A DNA stretch of 64,000 nucleotides from Selaginella moellendorffii (GCF_000143415.4 NW_003314306.1:330814-394813); one strand, 5' to 3'. Counted from the stretch's first letter, positions 23,801 to 36,260 are shown. Notes: generated by a model from the letters alone, not told the origin. Program-made: numbers and translations.

Positions 23801-26800
23801 GGGTTCCGCTTTGACGCTTTGGCATTTGTACTGAACTTTCCTTCAGGGTCCAGAAGAATTACAACGCTTTACTCGTTCATTGGCGCCAGAGTCAAGTGTA
23901 AGCTGATATTTTTAAGATCCACATTCGAGTTTAACGAAATTTCAGTGTGTAACTTGTTTGGATGTTGCTGCAACGCGCACATCATCTATTGAGACCTCCA
24001 TGCTGCTTTTGGAAGAAGTAAGGGTTGAAACACAATTTCTCTGTGATTCACATCTCTTTCCATTTCCAGTCACGATCGTTGGTATCTGAGGCCACACATG
24101 AGCAGCATTTCGTACCACTTTTCAAGCGTGTTCTTCAAAGGTTTTACGAGTTGCTGGAACAGGTCGGGCTCTATTTCTTTCGCGTGTTTCGTGTGTAACA
24201 CTTTGCGTTTTTCAGGGTCATAATCAACCCCTTCCTGTTCTTCTCTCTGGCACTAGTGCTTTTTCTGGCTCCGAAAGCCTGCGCCAGGGATCAAAGCAGC
24301 GGGCCTTGACCATGTTACATCAGATAATCGACGATGCACATAATGGGAAAGGCCAGTTTTTAAGTGGTAAGTTCGTTTAATACCTGTTCGAGCTTGTTTA
24401 ATTTTCTTGTGTAGGCAAGCTTCACAACCTTGTAAAGGCCTTAGCGGATGAGGAGCACGAGGATCCTGCCTCGAGGCTGTTATTTTATCGAAAGCAGCAG
24501 GAGAATGGTTTCGCACTTGGTCTGGGATTTCGTCCTTTATTATTGAGGACACATGAAACAGCCGGAAGCACTGACGAGGCCTTACATCAAAGGCCGATAG
24601 GAAGGAGATATTTGGGACCGTTGCTGAACAAGCCTATGGCTTACTTGTCCGCGTTCATCCTCTATGTGGCAACCATTGGAGATATTGTCGACGGTGTGGA
24701 TACAACTCACGACTTCAACTTTTTCTCGCTTTTGTACGAGAGTCCGGGTGATGTAAGAATGTTTCAGAGGATTTCCATTTTATATTTTCCCATGGAATTT
24801 ATCTATTTTGCAGTTGCTAACTCGACTAGCATTTGAGAGGCGCAGCACGGATGGAGCTGCTAAAGTTGCTGAAGTGATGGGAATAGATTTGGTGCATCAA
24901 GTAATTTCTGCTTGTGTGTCGCCAGTTCTTCCTCCCAGCGCATCAACAATTTCTCAGCACCCATCCCATGAGCTGGACTTGGACACCATTAAGTTCTTGA
25001 GTACACTCTCCCCCGTGCGAACTATCCTGGCATGTGTATTTGGTAACAAGGACTCGAAAATTGGAAATGATTTTGCTGTCGAGCAAGCAGAAAGGTATCC
25101 TGTATTTTGCTAGTCGATGTTTCTCATCCGTTCCTTTGCTCACAGGTTTCCTTCATTGCAAAGATGGATTCAAATGCAAGCGAATTTGCAAACACTTCGT
25201 GACTCATCTATTCTGTCACCTAAGGAGGCTCTTGTACAGAAGGAAACAAGTCCGAGACGCTGTAAACTCAAGCGCGCTAGAGATTCTGAACTATTAGCCG
25301 ATGAAGACGATCATGACGAAAGAAAGCAGGCCGAAACTGACACACAAGCGGAAATTCCAGCTGAAGGTGCTGTCATCAAAGAACAATCTATTCCTGCTAA
25401 TCACGTTTGGGAAGATGAATATCCATATCACGAGGCTGTGGAGAGGTAAGCGTTTATTTATACTTTTCTTTGACATGTCTTTTCTCCTTTGTGTTTCTTC
25501 CAAAGCTTAATCAAGAATGGGAAGCTTGTAGACGCGTTAACTTTTGCCGATCGATGGCTAAAAGCTGGAGCTCCGGACAAACTCTTGCAACTTCTTATCG
25601 AAAGAGGTGAAGATAGCGCTCCGAGCTCTAGTCATTTGAGCCTCCACCATAACTTGTGGAACAGTAGCTGGCAATACTGTATACGTCTGAAGGACAAACG
25701 CCTAGCAGCGACGCTTGCTCTCAAGTAAGGCATGTAATTTGTGTTGTATATCTGAAACACCGGCTTGGCGTTTAGGTACTTGCATCGTTGGGAGCTGGAT
25801 GCGGCTATCGACGTGTTGACCATGTGTAGCTGCCATTTGCCCACTGATGATGTTCTTTATGAAGAGGTATTAGCAGTTTCGGGTTATTCTATCAACGTTG
25901 TGTCTAAATGCTAGTCTTGCAAAGGTCATTCGGGTTAAAAAGCATCTGCAACAGTACCGCCAAATATTGCGAGAAGACGTCAAGTTTGAGAACTGGCAAG
26001 AGGTTTGCGACATTATACTTCGCGTCTTGTTATGACTGTCTTGCCTTCAGGTTGAGTCCTTATGTGATAGAGATCCCGAGGGCCTAGCTTTGAGGCTTGC
26101 TGGCAAAGGAGCTGTTACTGCAGCGCTAGATATTGCTGAGTCCTTCAAACTTTCAGATGACTTACGGAGGGAGCTCCAAGGTCGGCAGCTAGTGAAGCTA
26201 CTTACAGCAGATCCCATAAGTGGTGGAGGTCCAGCTGAGGCTATCAGGTTTCTCGGTTCACTGAACAACCCCGAGGACGCATTGCCGGTTGCAATGGCTG
26301 CGATGGAGCAGCTACCAAATTTGCATTCTAAACAGCTTCTGGTAACATTTTGTTGACTTGAACCTTCTTACACTATTAAAATTAAACTACCGCATGCAGG
26401 TACACTTTCTTTTGAAACGGCAGATTGGCGTTCTCTCGGAAGAAGAGCACGACAGGATGGATCGACTGGCATTGGGCCTCAAAATGCTTGGTGCACTTCC
26501 CTTACCTTGGCAACAACGATGCGTAGGCTTACACGAACATCCGCAGCTTATACTAGAGACACTCCTTATGTGGAAGCAATTCCAGGCAGCGTCACAGGTA
26601 TCCAATAATTTTTTGGCTGTATTTTGGTTATAACTATATCGAGTTTTTGCAGCTTTTGAATGCTTTTCCATCGTTGCGCAATGACAAACTCATAATCACA
26701 TACGCTTCAAAAGCTGTATATGTTGCACCTGCATCTCCCGAACGGCAAACACATTATCTTCCAATCAAGCCGGCCTCTGGGAACAAAAATGGCAATAACC

Positions 26801-29800
26801 GAAGATTCACCTGGACACCGAGAGACGCGAGGAATAAAATCGATGGTACCCGAAAGAGAAAAAGTACCCTTCCACCATCACAGAAGGCCGCTTGGGAAGC
26901 TATGGCTGGGTATCAGGAGGATAGACCAATTGGACTCGGACCGGAAGGTTATGAGAAGCTTGCACCTCTAACTATGACAGATGGAGTTCTCTCTGGTGAT
27001 CCTGTCAAAGACGAAGCCGTTCGTAGCTTTCATAAGTACGACAGTGCACCTAGTTTTGTCTTGTTCAAGGTAGCTATCGCTGGTTGTTTTGTTTTGTTTT
27101 TATTCTCACTAGCGTACTGTGCAGGCACTTCTGTCTCTTTGTTTTGATCAAGCAAGTGCTGCCAAGTCTGCGGTTGAACTGGCCGTTTCTCAAGTCCAGA
27201 GTATTCTCAGTGCAGACTGCTTACCAGCTGGAGCGAGCTCGGAAGCAATTGAAAGAGCATTTCATGCAGCGGGAACTTTTGTCCAGGTACCACTTTCTTG
27301 GCTTGTTTCTTCTTCGCCAATCCTTTTTGCAGGTACTACTGGATGCTAGAACTCAGCTTCATAAACTCTTGGGCAACAAAGAAGCACCGAGCCAGGAAAT
27401 TCCAGATACTGTTTCAGAGTCCGGTACTGACAGTCAGTCTGCGACCAGTCTCACGAAACTATTGTCAGAAGCTGACATATGGTTAAACCGGGTGGAACTG
27501 CTACACTTTTTACTCGGTTCTGGTGTCACTGCCTCTGTAGGCGATGTGGCAGACGAAACCTCGGCGCTTCTCCTTCGTGACCGTTTGATCCAGGAGGAGC
27601 GATATGGTATGGCCGTATACACATGCACGAAATGCAAGGTAACTATTTCTCGGTGCTGCTAGCTTTGTGTGAGACCAATACTACTGTTCAGATCGACGTT
27701 TTTCCGGTTTGGGAAGCATGGGGTTACGCACTACTTCGGATAGAACATTATGCGCAAGCCAGGCTAAAGTTCAAGCAAGTATCTTTTTGTTTGACCATCT
27801 TATCACTCTAACCTGGCAACTTACAGGAAAGCATTTCAATTATACAAGGAAGATTCATCCAAGATTGTTCAGAGAATAGTTGACAATGTGGAGGCATGCC
27901 CTGCTGCTGATGTCCATGCTGCACGTTCTCTGTATGTTGTCATTCTCTCTCGACTTTGTTAACCTGTTTGCCTGCTATAGGTACGTTCACATGGCGAAGA
28001 GCGCTTCAAGCTCATCGGATGACTCGCTTTCCGCAGACTCATATTTGAACGTTCTTTACATACCAACATTCACAAGAGCTGATCGATCCAGGAGGACTAC
28101 GGAAGAGGCGTCAGAGCGACTTTCTTATTTTAATGCGGACGAGATTTCGGTTCCTTTGAGCAACTTGGATAATGTCCGTTTCGAGGAATGCAAGTACTAC
28201 TTGGACGAGGTAACTATTTCGATTTACCAGCTGGTAGATAATCAACTGTGGCTGGTTGGGCAGTATGGTCGTTCGCTGCTTCTTGGCTTCATGTTTCGAC
28301 ATGGTCGTTATCGTGAAGCTTGTTCGCTATTCTTCCCTGTGGGTACTCTTCCTCCAATTCCTGCAAACTTATCATCTGGAAGCGTCACAAGCTTGACAAC
28401 AGAATATGGAACAGTGGACGATTTATGTGACTTATGTGTTGGATACGGAGCTATCCCGATTTTGGAGCATGTGATAGAGACTCGGATTTCTTCTGCTAGC
28501 AGCGAAGATACTCAAGTTTCGCAACATACATTTGCAGCTCTGACTCGCATATGCTTTTATTTCGAGACACACCGGCATTTCAACCATCTTTACCGGTTCC
28601 AGGTACCGGTTTCCTGCATGGTTGAACTTAAACTAAGGGGGATGGTTGTGCAGGTTTTGAAGAAAGACTACATTGCAGCCGGTTTGTGCTGCATCCAGCT
28701 CTTTTTAAACTCTGCAACACAAGACCAAGCTCTTCGAAATCTTGAGCGTGCTAAGGTACGTTTCTTCATCAATGGTTTGTGAATGATTGTGAGCTTATTT
28801 GAATGACAGGGTCATTTTGAGGAAGGGCTCCTTGCTCGTCAGCAAGCGATTGAGAACGTGAAGTCGGCTGCAAAGGCTTCTCGTGGAAAGAGTCCATCTG
28901 AAAAGCTGACTGACGAGGACTTGATAAAATTTTCTGCACGTTTGTCTGTTCAGGTACTGGCTCTTCTGAAACTTCGCGTGGGCCTGACGCTTATTTCATC
29001 TTGTTTTTCAGATGGAAGTGGTGAAATGCTTCAGCGACGCGGACGGCCCTCCATGGAAACGCTCTCTTTTTGGAAATCCTAATGACAACGATACTTTCAA
29101 GTGCGTATTTTCTTTTACCTCGCGTAGTTTCTCACGAGTGTTCATCGCGCTCCAGACGAAGGTGCGAAGTGGCTGAGGCGCTTGTGGAGAAAAACTTTGA
29201 CTTGGCATTTCAAATAATCTATGACTTCGGACTTCCTGGTGAGTAATCACTCTTTCAAAAGTCGTGCATACCATTGTCTGGCGTTCTGTTTGCAGCTGTC
29301 TACATATATGCTGGTGTAGCTGCTGCGTTGGCAGAGAAACGCAAGTACAATAACTTGGTAGACCTGCTACGAAACATCAAAGGAACGATCGACAACGAGG
29401 ACCTCGACCAGGTTATTATTTGGAAGGAGGTGTTTTGCAGCTAACGCTTTTATAACGTTCCAGATAATTGGAGCGGCCATTTCGGTCTATGCCAACAGGC
29501 ACCGTGAGAGGCCCGACAGGCTTATTGAGATGTTGTCGAGTACTCACAGGTGCGTGGCGAGCTCTTTTGCTTTCCTTTTTGGTTAAACATTTGCCTCTGT
29601 GCAGGAAAGTCTTGGCGTGTGTCATGTGTGGACGTTTGAAAACGGCATTCCAGATCGCCTCTCGCAGCAACAACATTGGAGATGTTGAATGGGTTCGGCA
29701 ACAGGTAAGCAAGCAAGACACTTGCATGCCATGTTTTATCTTCTGTCTTCTTTTCTTTCCAGGCTCGAATGACTGGCGCATTGCCAGTCGAAGACATGTG

Positions 29801-29828
29801 CAAGCAGTGGCTTGCGCGTGCATCCTGA
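20803..29828 (+). CDS. Plant ZFYVE26/spastizin-like large protein
   Basis: I trace about 35 exons separated by short introns, mostly 50-100 nt, from ATG at 20803 (exon 1 to 21719) to a last exon 29763-29828; I estimate roughly 2,300 residues. The C-terminal part is diagnostic: TVDDLCDLCVGYGAIPILEH, then ISVYANRHRERPDRLIEML, KVLACVMCGRLKTAFQIAS and a tail ending DMCKQWLARAS, the arrangement of the plant homologue of ZFYVE26. In animals ZFYVE26 works with spatacsin and AP-5 in lysosome reformation; the plant role is less clear. I see no RRHHCR-type FYVE zinc finger. Most of the rest is helical-repeat-like. The junction near 27773 uses a GC donor (TTCAA|GCAAGT). The end of exon 3 (22199 or 22268) is uncertain. 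Confidence 0.75.
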
Positions 29829-30500
29829 TCATCAGTTTGGCTTTTGTAAGTTTTGGCATGTATCATATCGCACCGGTTTGTAAATTCGACACACAATACT
29901 CTCAATACTCTTCTTCTTTACGAGCTTGCAGGGTATAAGAGGTCTAACTATAGCTCAAAGTCTCAAAATCTCGATCATAGAGCCTCCACGAAGTCCATGA
30001 ACATGGCGGTCTGGTTCTTTTTTAGTTTAACCTGTGGACCTTTGGCACAAGCAGGCTGACAGCAGCGCTCTTAATTTTTTACTTGTTACACGACGCAGGG
30101 CTCGCTCGCTGGCCTGGCAAGATTTTGAGGATCTCCACAGTAAGTTCTAGTGGCACTTGAGATTTTTAGAGAAGATAAATCGGTATCGCTACAGTTTCGA
30201 TTTACATAGACATTTCTTTTCACGTTTGGCAGATGATCATTTTCGCACTATAGCTCTCTTCGAATTTTCGGAGAAGAGACGGGTCGGACACCATTGCGCG
30301 AAAAAGGTCTGCTTCTCTCTCTCTCTCTCTTTTTTCTTTTTTTTTTTTTTTTTTTGGAACTACCGGTCAATCTATTTCTTACAGGTCAAAAAACGAATCA
30401 AAGAACGAGGAGAAGACAACAATATATTATGTCCGCAGAGCATCTCCATCCGAAGCACTGCAGCGATGGAAACTTGCTATGGTGGTCAACAATTCGCAGC
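29829..30500 (+). other. 3' region of the spastizin-like gene, no separate gene seen
   Basis: Downstream of the stop at 29828 there are further exon-like pieces bounded by AG/GT (for example 29932 onward) without an extended frame, best read as 3' untranslated sequence. A (CT)n run passes into a T run at about 30312-30355. Nothing else is recognisable before the dirigent promoter. Confidence 0.45.
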
Positions 30501-30513
30501 TAAGCTTTTCCAG

Positions 30514-30520
30514 TATATAA
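30514..30520 (+). promoter_or_regulatory. TATA box of the dirigent gene
   Basis: TATATAA lies about 105 bp upstream of the dirigent start codon at 30626, a normal spacing for a plant TATA box plus a 5' untranslated leader of about 75 nt. It is followed by a pyrimidine-rich stretch with CTTCTCTC. Confidence 0.6.
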
Positions 30521-30625
30521 TCAACCCATACTTCTCTCGGGAATGCCAGGGCCTTTCTCTCCAAAGAGGAAAGAAAGAAACCAAGGTCTCTCGAGCTCTC
30601 CATTAGTACACCTTCCAAAGAAGAA

Positions 30626-31204
30626 ATGGATCATAGAAGTTCTTGCAAAACTCTCTTCTGCGTGATCATCCTCGTCGCTCTCGCTCTCTTGATCCTCCCC
30701 GCTCGCGCCGCTCATCACTCCTCCAGTCCCAAATCGCCCAAGAGGCCCTCCACGTACAAGTTCTTCTGGCACGACACCCTCCAAAACACGACGCATCCAT
30801 GGACGAACACCGCCGCGGAGGTGGCCGGCCCAAACCACAACATCACCGGCCTGGGATTCGGCAAAGTCATCGTCTTCAACGATTCGCTCACGCTGGCGCC
30901 AGCGCTGGGATCCAAGCTCCTGGGCCGCGGCCAGGGCGTCTACATCTACGATCGCACCCAGGCCGGGATCGCCTTCAACGCGCTGCTCGTCTTCTCGGCG
31001 GTGATCGAGAACGAGGAGTACAATGGCACGCTCAACTTCATGGGAGCGGATCTTATCCTGGCGCCCAGCAGGGACATCTCGGTGGTGGGCGGCACTGGCG
31101 ACTTTGAGATGGCGCGCGGGATCGCGAACCTCGTCACGCATTCCATCGATGGCGATACGTTCATCGTCAATGTCACCAGTAGATTGTACTACCCAAACTA
31201 TTGA
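30626..31204 (+). CDS. Dirigent family protein
   Basis: Single exon, 192 residues. A signal peptide (residues about 1-29, hydrophobic core VIILVALALLILPARA) sends it to the apoplast. The dirigent beta-barrel follows: FFWHDTL at the start, GKVIVFNDSLT, GRGQGVYIYDRTQ, FNALLVFSAVIENEEYNGTL, and VVGGTGDFEMARGIA near the end, with several N-glycosylation sequons. Dirigent proteins steer the coupling of phenoxy radicals (for example coniferyl alcohol) made by oxidases and take part in lignan or lignin formation. The substrate and stereochemistry here cannot be inferred. The TATA box at 30514 suits a regulated gene. It is complete, with no broken motif. Confidence 0.9.
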   Translation: MDHRSSCKTLFCVIILVALALLILPARAAHHSSSPKSPKRPSTYKFFWHDTLQNTTHPWTNTAAEVAGPNHNITGLGFGKVIVFNDSLTLAPALGSKLLGRGQGVYIYDRTQAGIAFNALLVFSAVIENEEYNGTLNFMGADLILAPSRDISVVGGTGDFEMARGIANLVTHSIDGDTFIVNVTSRLYYPNY

Positions 31205-31220
31205 TTGATCGATACTGCCA

Positions 31221-31506
31221 CTTGGATCATCTTTTTCTTTGTGGAACAACAATAAGATAGATTCCGTACGGCTTTACTTGAAGAGATTGAAAAAGGTGGC
31301 ATGGTAATTCTTATTGCCTGGCACTATACTTTTAAAGTTTGCCTTCCCTAATATTAGTTTCTGTTAAATTTTGTAGCGAGGCTATCTTGATCTATGTGTG
31401 AGAAATCCATTTAAGTTTTGTTTTTGGTTTCTCAAGACTTGGATTATCTTTTTCTTTGTGGAAGATAGATTGATCGAGATGCTTGGATCATCTTTTTCTT
31501 TGTGGA
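31221..31506 (+). repeat. Three copies of a 25-bp motif downstream of dirigent
   Basis: The sequence CTTGGATCATCTTTTTCTTT followed by GTGGA occurs at 31221-31245, with one change at 31438-31462, and again at 31482-31506. The copies are spaced 217 and 44 bp apart. They lie in the 3' region of the dirigent gene and may be remnants of local duplication; no function is evident. The rest of 31205-31830 holds no gene, but AACCCTAAAA at 31668 is a telo-box-like element ahead of seipin. Confidence 0.6.
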
Positions 31507-31830
31507 AAAATTGATGGTGGCGTACACAAATAAGAAGAAGAGATTCCCCTGCCTTACTTTATTCGAAAGAGTGATTGAGTTGACCATTCTAAAGTTTCTC
31601 TTCTCGGATTTTTAGAGTTCTTCACGAATAGTTCTTACGTTAGACCCTTTTCTTGCTACTTACGAAAACCCTAAAATTAGCTTTAATCGTTGTCGAGGGA
31701 TATGCTTGGCCTAAATGCCACTTCATCGGTTCTTCTTTAAGCCCTAAACTCCTGTGCTAGGGAGGGGAGAAAGAGCTTGCGGCGAGGTATGTGATCTTAG
31801 AGCAGCGAGGAGGATTTTCTGGAGAGGATC

Positions 31831-33674
31831 ATGGCGGAGGAGGAGGCTTTCAGTGACGCGCTCGCCTTCCCGGATGAGCCCCGCAAAGAGATGAGTAGCG
31901 GGCGGAATGGGAGCTTGAGGAACAGGAAGAAATGCAAGGATCGTTCGCTGGACTGGCAACGCGAGGAAGAAGCTGCTCTAGAAAAGGGGGAAAACGGGAG
32001 CCATAGCCTTACAGGAGAAGAGGATAGTCACTCAGAGATAAGCGAAATCGAGCAGGCTTCCGACGATGAAATCGTCCAGCCAGAGCGAGATTCACGACGA
32101 GAAAGCTTGGACGGGATCGGCGAGGTCGAGCAAGTTCCCAGGCATGACACCGACGAGACGAGCTCCACAGAGACATTAGATGAAGTTGATGGAGGAGAAA
32201 GCCACCACCCCGAGGTGAGCTTAGAACCGAGCGAAAGAGACGCGCTCGAGCAGGTTGACACGGACGAAACGAGCTTCACAGATCGACTAAGAGCTCTTCG
32301 TCAAGCTGGAAGTGACCACCAGTCGGAGATAACCGCAGAAGTGATTGGAAGCGAAGAACTCGAGCAAGTTTCCAAGCGCGACGCCGGGATTTTTTACGAC
32401 GTTATCCGGCCAGTTTTCATGGATTCAGCAGAAGAAGCTGGCGAGAAGCCTCAAGCAGCGAGGCGAGAAGTTTACAAGATGCCGGACAGTGTCGAGAATG
32501 GCAACGAGAGCAGTCTCATCTTCTGGCCAGCGAATTTCATCGTCCTTGCCGTGGCCTGGCAGCTCAAGGTCATCTTCCTTGCGTGCACCACCGCCGTCTC
32601 CACCCTCGGGTTGCTCTACGCCTTCGTCCTCGACCCGGTACAAATGACCAGCGCTGCGGGAAAGAACCTCTCGGAGCTTTTCAACTCTCGCGTCAAGCCA
32701 CTCGCGTCGGACTTTGCTCCACGGCTCGCCAGCTTCGTCCAGAGATTTGGATGGGGAGTTTTAGCAGTGACTTACGCGCTGCTCATGCTCGCCTTCCTCG
32801 TCCTGCCCGTGCTGCTCGTCGAGTACTTCTACGTGACCAAGTTCGTGGAGGTACCTCTCGACGTCAAGGCTCCGCTCTACTTCAACTACACCGAGGCTCG
32901 CCCCAGCGCATACTTTAGATTCATCTCCGAGGCCGGGACTGGCGAAGAGCTTTCACGGTGGCCGCCAGCATTCTCCTGGGATAAGCTCCGCGTCGGGGTG
33001 TCGTTAACTCTCCCTGAGTCAGATTATAACCGGCAACTTGGGATGTTTCAGGTGAGAGCTCACTCTCTTTTCTTCCTTGCTTTGCTTGCATTTTCTTTCT
33101 TCGACTTCAAGCATGTCCTTTTTCCGTGAAGGTGGCAGCGGAGATACTGTCAGCGCGGAACGAAGTCGTCGTCAGATCCAGTCGCCCGTGCATGCTCCGA
33201 TTTCAAAGCGTCCCGATACGCTACGCAAGGACGCTCATCTACTCAGTGCCGGTCCTTCTCGACGTGGCCGGGGAGTACCAAGTCCTGCAGCTGGAAATGA
33301 TAAACCTGAGACGACCGCGCGCGAGTCCCGTGCACGTCGCCAGCGTGAAAGTTTTGCTGGAGCCGAGAGCTGGATTCGGGCCAGGATCTGGTCTTCCGGA
33401 ACTTTACGTGTCGGAGATCCAGATCCGTGCCGACCTGCCGTGGAAAAAGTCGCTGGTTTACAAGTGGAGGAGGACACTCTACGTGTGGAGCGCGACGGTG
33501 CTGTTCGTGACCGAGCTTGGCATCGTCCTGTGCTGCTTCCGCCAGCTGCTCATCCCGAAGAAAACGAGGCAGCGGCAACTCCAGCACAACAATTCTTCGG
33601 ATCCCCCCTCCACTACAGCGTCCCGAAGAGCGAGAAGTCAAGTGAAGAAGCGCGTTTCGTTCCAGGAAAACTAG
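31831..33674 (+). CDS. Seipin, ER lipid-droplet biogenesis protein
   Basis: Two exons, 31831-33051 and 33132-33674, joined in phase 0 at GMFQ|VAAEIL, give 587 residues. The N-terminal 220 residues are acidic and low-complexity, typical of the long N-termini of plant SEIPIN2/3 proteins. Hydrophobic segments lie at about 231-270 and 307-335, followed by the luminal seipin beta-sandwich (VPLDVKAPLYFNYTEA, then SYNR-like SDYNRQLGMFQV, RYARTLIYSVPVLL), and a C-terminal membrane segment (about 523-545, SATVLFVTELGIVLCCF). Seipins oligomerise in the ER membrane and control lipid droplet formation and size. The cytosolic tail is basic. The 3' end of this gene and its downstream DNA recur as broken copies at 42.1 and 48.4 kb. 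Confidence 0.88.
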
Positions 33675-34890
33675 ACCAGGTATGGTTTCGTCTTAAACTT
33701 CTCTTTTCTTACACTTATTTTCCAGCTTTGTATGACACGATCAGGTGATATACAATCTTTCTCTCGGGTCTGCCTTATAGTAGGACCGGTCACGAGCAAC
33801 GATCGGTACGTTTTTTTATATGCTACGAGAGGGAAAATTTATACCATTGAAGAAGCGAGAGAGATGCGGGAGCATCGACGTCAGGATGCATTTACGAGGG
33901 TGATGCTGATGTCTGGAGATCACAAAGAGCAAAAACACGGAGAGGCGAAAAAAAAATGGGCGAAACAACGATCTCGCCATGGACTTTGTGAGTGATTACT
34001 TCCATTCATTCCACTTTTGTTCTAACTCTCTCTGTTCTTCCACTCCAGGAACGCGAAAGTAGGAGACCCAGCACCGAAAGAAAGGAAAAACTTCGCGATC
34101 AGTTACAACCGCATCCCCTTAAGTCGTCTGCAAGCTCTGGACAAATTCTGGGTGGTCTTGGCGGGATTTGCAGCATTTCCTTTCGCTCATCCTGGCCGTC
34201 GAATCCATCCGACGGCAGCCAGCCGAGCACACTTGTCCTATAGAGAAGGTGCTGTAAGGTTTTTTTTGTTTTTTTTTTTTGGTCCTTGTGAATTTTATTT
34301 TTTTTTTGTGTTTACGTGCTTGCTCTGCAGACATGGTTGGTGCCATTGCTGCCTAGCAAGTTGTTCGCCGGTCACCTCAAGAACAGGCTTTTGCTCGCTC
34401 CTTTTCTCGGCTCTTCCAACTTTTTTCTAAGTGGAAGAGCACTTTGATCCGGAAGCGCCAGTAATCTAATCGCTAGCTCCAATGCTGCCACGGAGTTTTC
34501 TATCAATCCATCGCGAGAGGGGTGTGTTTGGCGCTTTCGATAGCTCACGTCTGGCTAGCCAAGGAGCGCGAGTTTTTTTTGGAGATCATGGATAGAATTC
34601 ACAAAGAGTGTTATTTACCTGTGGAATGGAGAGTACAAATTTTTCTTTTCTTTACACGAGAGCGAGGAGGAGAAACACAAATGCTGCACGCTCGAGAGAA
34701 TCGAGAGTGTTATTTGGAGGGCGCTATCCTCTGATCGAGAGAACCAAGCGATAGAACCAAAAAGAAAACGTTGGGAAGAACTACAACGAGAAAACGAGAA
34801 AAGGGGAAAAAACTGCTCACAACTTCCACAAACCTGGGGAAAATGCTGCCTCGCCTACAAACAATCTTATGGAGGAATCGAGATCGCCAA
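33675..34890 (+). other. Seipin downstream region, possible extra exons
   Basis: After the seipin stop come several AG/GT-bounded pieces. One chain can be read from ATG at 33956 (MGETTISPWTL) across an intron ending near 34049 into a frame containing ISYNRIPLSRLQALDKFW and ending near 34250, with a possible third exon after 34331. I do not recognise the product; it may be 3' untranslated sequence of seipin. The whole stretch is copied with deletions at 48.4-49.2 kb. Confidence 0.3.
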
Positions 34891-35088
34891 ATGGAAGGAG
34901 GAGGAAGGAATCCAGCGGAAAGAAAGAAAGAAGTCCAAGGAAGAACGACGAAGAACTCTTCTCCTCCCCGCTTTTGTGCTGCTGCTACTTATACTAGACC
35001 AGTGAAAAAGAATAAAAATCCCTCCTTTCGCTCCAATCCACCCCTCCCCATTCCATTTGGGCGATTCCCTCTTCTCCCATGCTCCAAT

Positions 35089-35328
35089 CTAGTAGGTCTT
35101 GTATGGATCCTCTGCGAGGAGCTGCCTGGTGGTGGCATCCATCTTCAATCCCAGATCCATGACGTGCTGCTGCTCCGCGAGGGAGAGATCATCCATCTCC
35201 ATCGCCGAAGACATGGCCCCTGCTCCAATTCGTGCTCCCTGCGCTGCCATGGGCATCGCCGCCGCGATGACAATGCCAATCAGCAGCACCAGCGCTGAGA
35301 TCTTCCTGAGAATCGCCTGCAATGCCAT
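35089..35328 (-). CDS. Putative small secreted peptide precursor
   Basis: A 79-residue frame with ATG at 35328. Residues 1-30 form a signal peptide (basic start, hydrophobic core ALVLLIGIVIAAAMPMAA, then QGARIGAG). The mature part is short, acidic in the middle, contains no Cys, and ends LAEDPYKTY. The stop directly follows. A longer frame upstream would need a GTG start and is not preferred. An ATAAATA element on the minus strand near 35440 could be its TATA box. Size, signal peptide and conserved-looking C-terminus fit a peptide-hormone precursor or other small apoplastic protein, but I do not recognise a known family; the KMDATTRQLLA stretch only faintly recalls the region before the mature part of RALF precursors. 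Confidence 0.5.
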   Translation of the reverse strand: MALQAILRKISALVLLIGIVIAAAMPMAAQGARIGAGAMSSAMEMDDLSLAEQQHVMDLGLKMDATTRQLLAEDPYKTY

Positions 35329-35399
35329 CGCGCCGAAGAGATTTCGCTGCGGGCTGGAAAGAAATTCTTCCCTCACTCTCTCGCACAGAGCTCTCTCTC

Positions 35400-36260
35400 T
35401 CTCTCCCTGGCGAAATAGGGTAAGCCCAGGGCCGGGTATTTATCTTCTGCAATTACTCCACGTCGAAGAAATTACCCAGTCCCTCCCTGGGCCGGGGATT
35501 TTCTTCACACACGCTGAGACACGCTCTTTGTTTTTACGTGGGGTAAGTCGCGAAGTCCCGCCATTGGGCCAGCTGTCAAAGTCTCCTACTGTAACGTAGT
35601 TATATGTGTAACTACCATTTTAGGTCATCTTTTACGTTACATTCTACGGAATATTTCCCTGCATGACGACGGCTGATCTCAGCCGTGGGTTCCTTAGCGT
35701 ACGGCAGGCGTACGAAGGGGATATTCTTGGGGCATATGCTGATCCCACGGCGGTCGCTGTGATGGAGATGGTTGTTGCGCCGGCTACGTGCCACGATGGG
35801 AACGACGCAACAACGCAAAGTTTTAATTTTTGTGCGACAACGCGTCTATTTTTTTTTTTGGTACTTAGTTCTTTTCTATTTGGAGTTCTTTTCTTTGGGT
35901 TTTTATTCGCTACAACGTGTTTCCAATGGGGACAGCAATGCTTAACTTCAGTGTTTATGGACGAGCTTGGGAATTCTGTGTTGGCCTTTTCCTGGAGGGT
36001 TGGGCCTTGTCTATAATGAGTGATTTCTTTGGTTGAGACGTGTGTTTGGAGACCTGGCGGTGGTACAAGGAACCCTAAAAAATTCCTGGATCTTGGAGCT
36101 TTCTAGAAACTTTTGGATGGACCAATTCAAAGCTCTCCCCTTTTCTTAATTCGTAGAAACCCTAATAGGAGGAACCCTAAAGCTAGCATTTGCATTTTTC
36201 CTATCCTACATTTGATCAGGCTCTCTGCAGGGAATGTCATGAGCTACCATCGATCAATCA
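35400..36260. other. Intergenic region, no gene supported
   Basis: A CT-rich tract near 35390-35407 is followed by mixed sequence with short frames on both strands that show no motif or plausible splicing. ACCCTAATAGG and AACCCTAAAG at about 36160-36182 are telo-box-like. Confidence 0.4.

Noticed and set aside
30312-30355. CT then T run, considered as a CRISPR-like or regulatory array
   Set aside because: It is a simple-sequence tract with no spacer structure, in a plant nuclear context.
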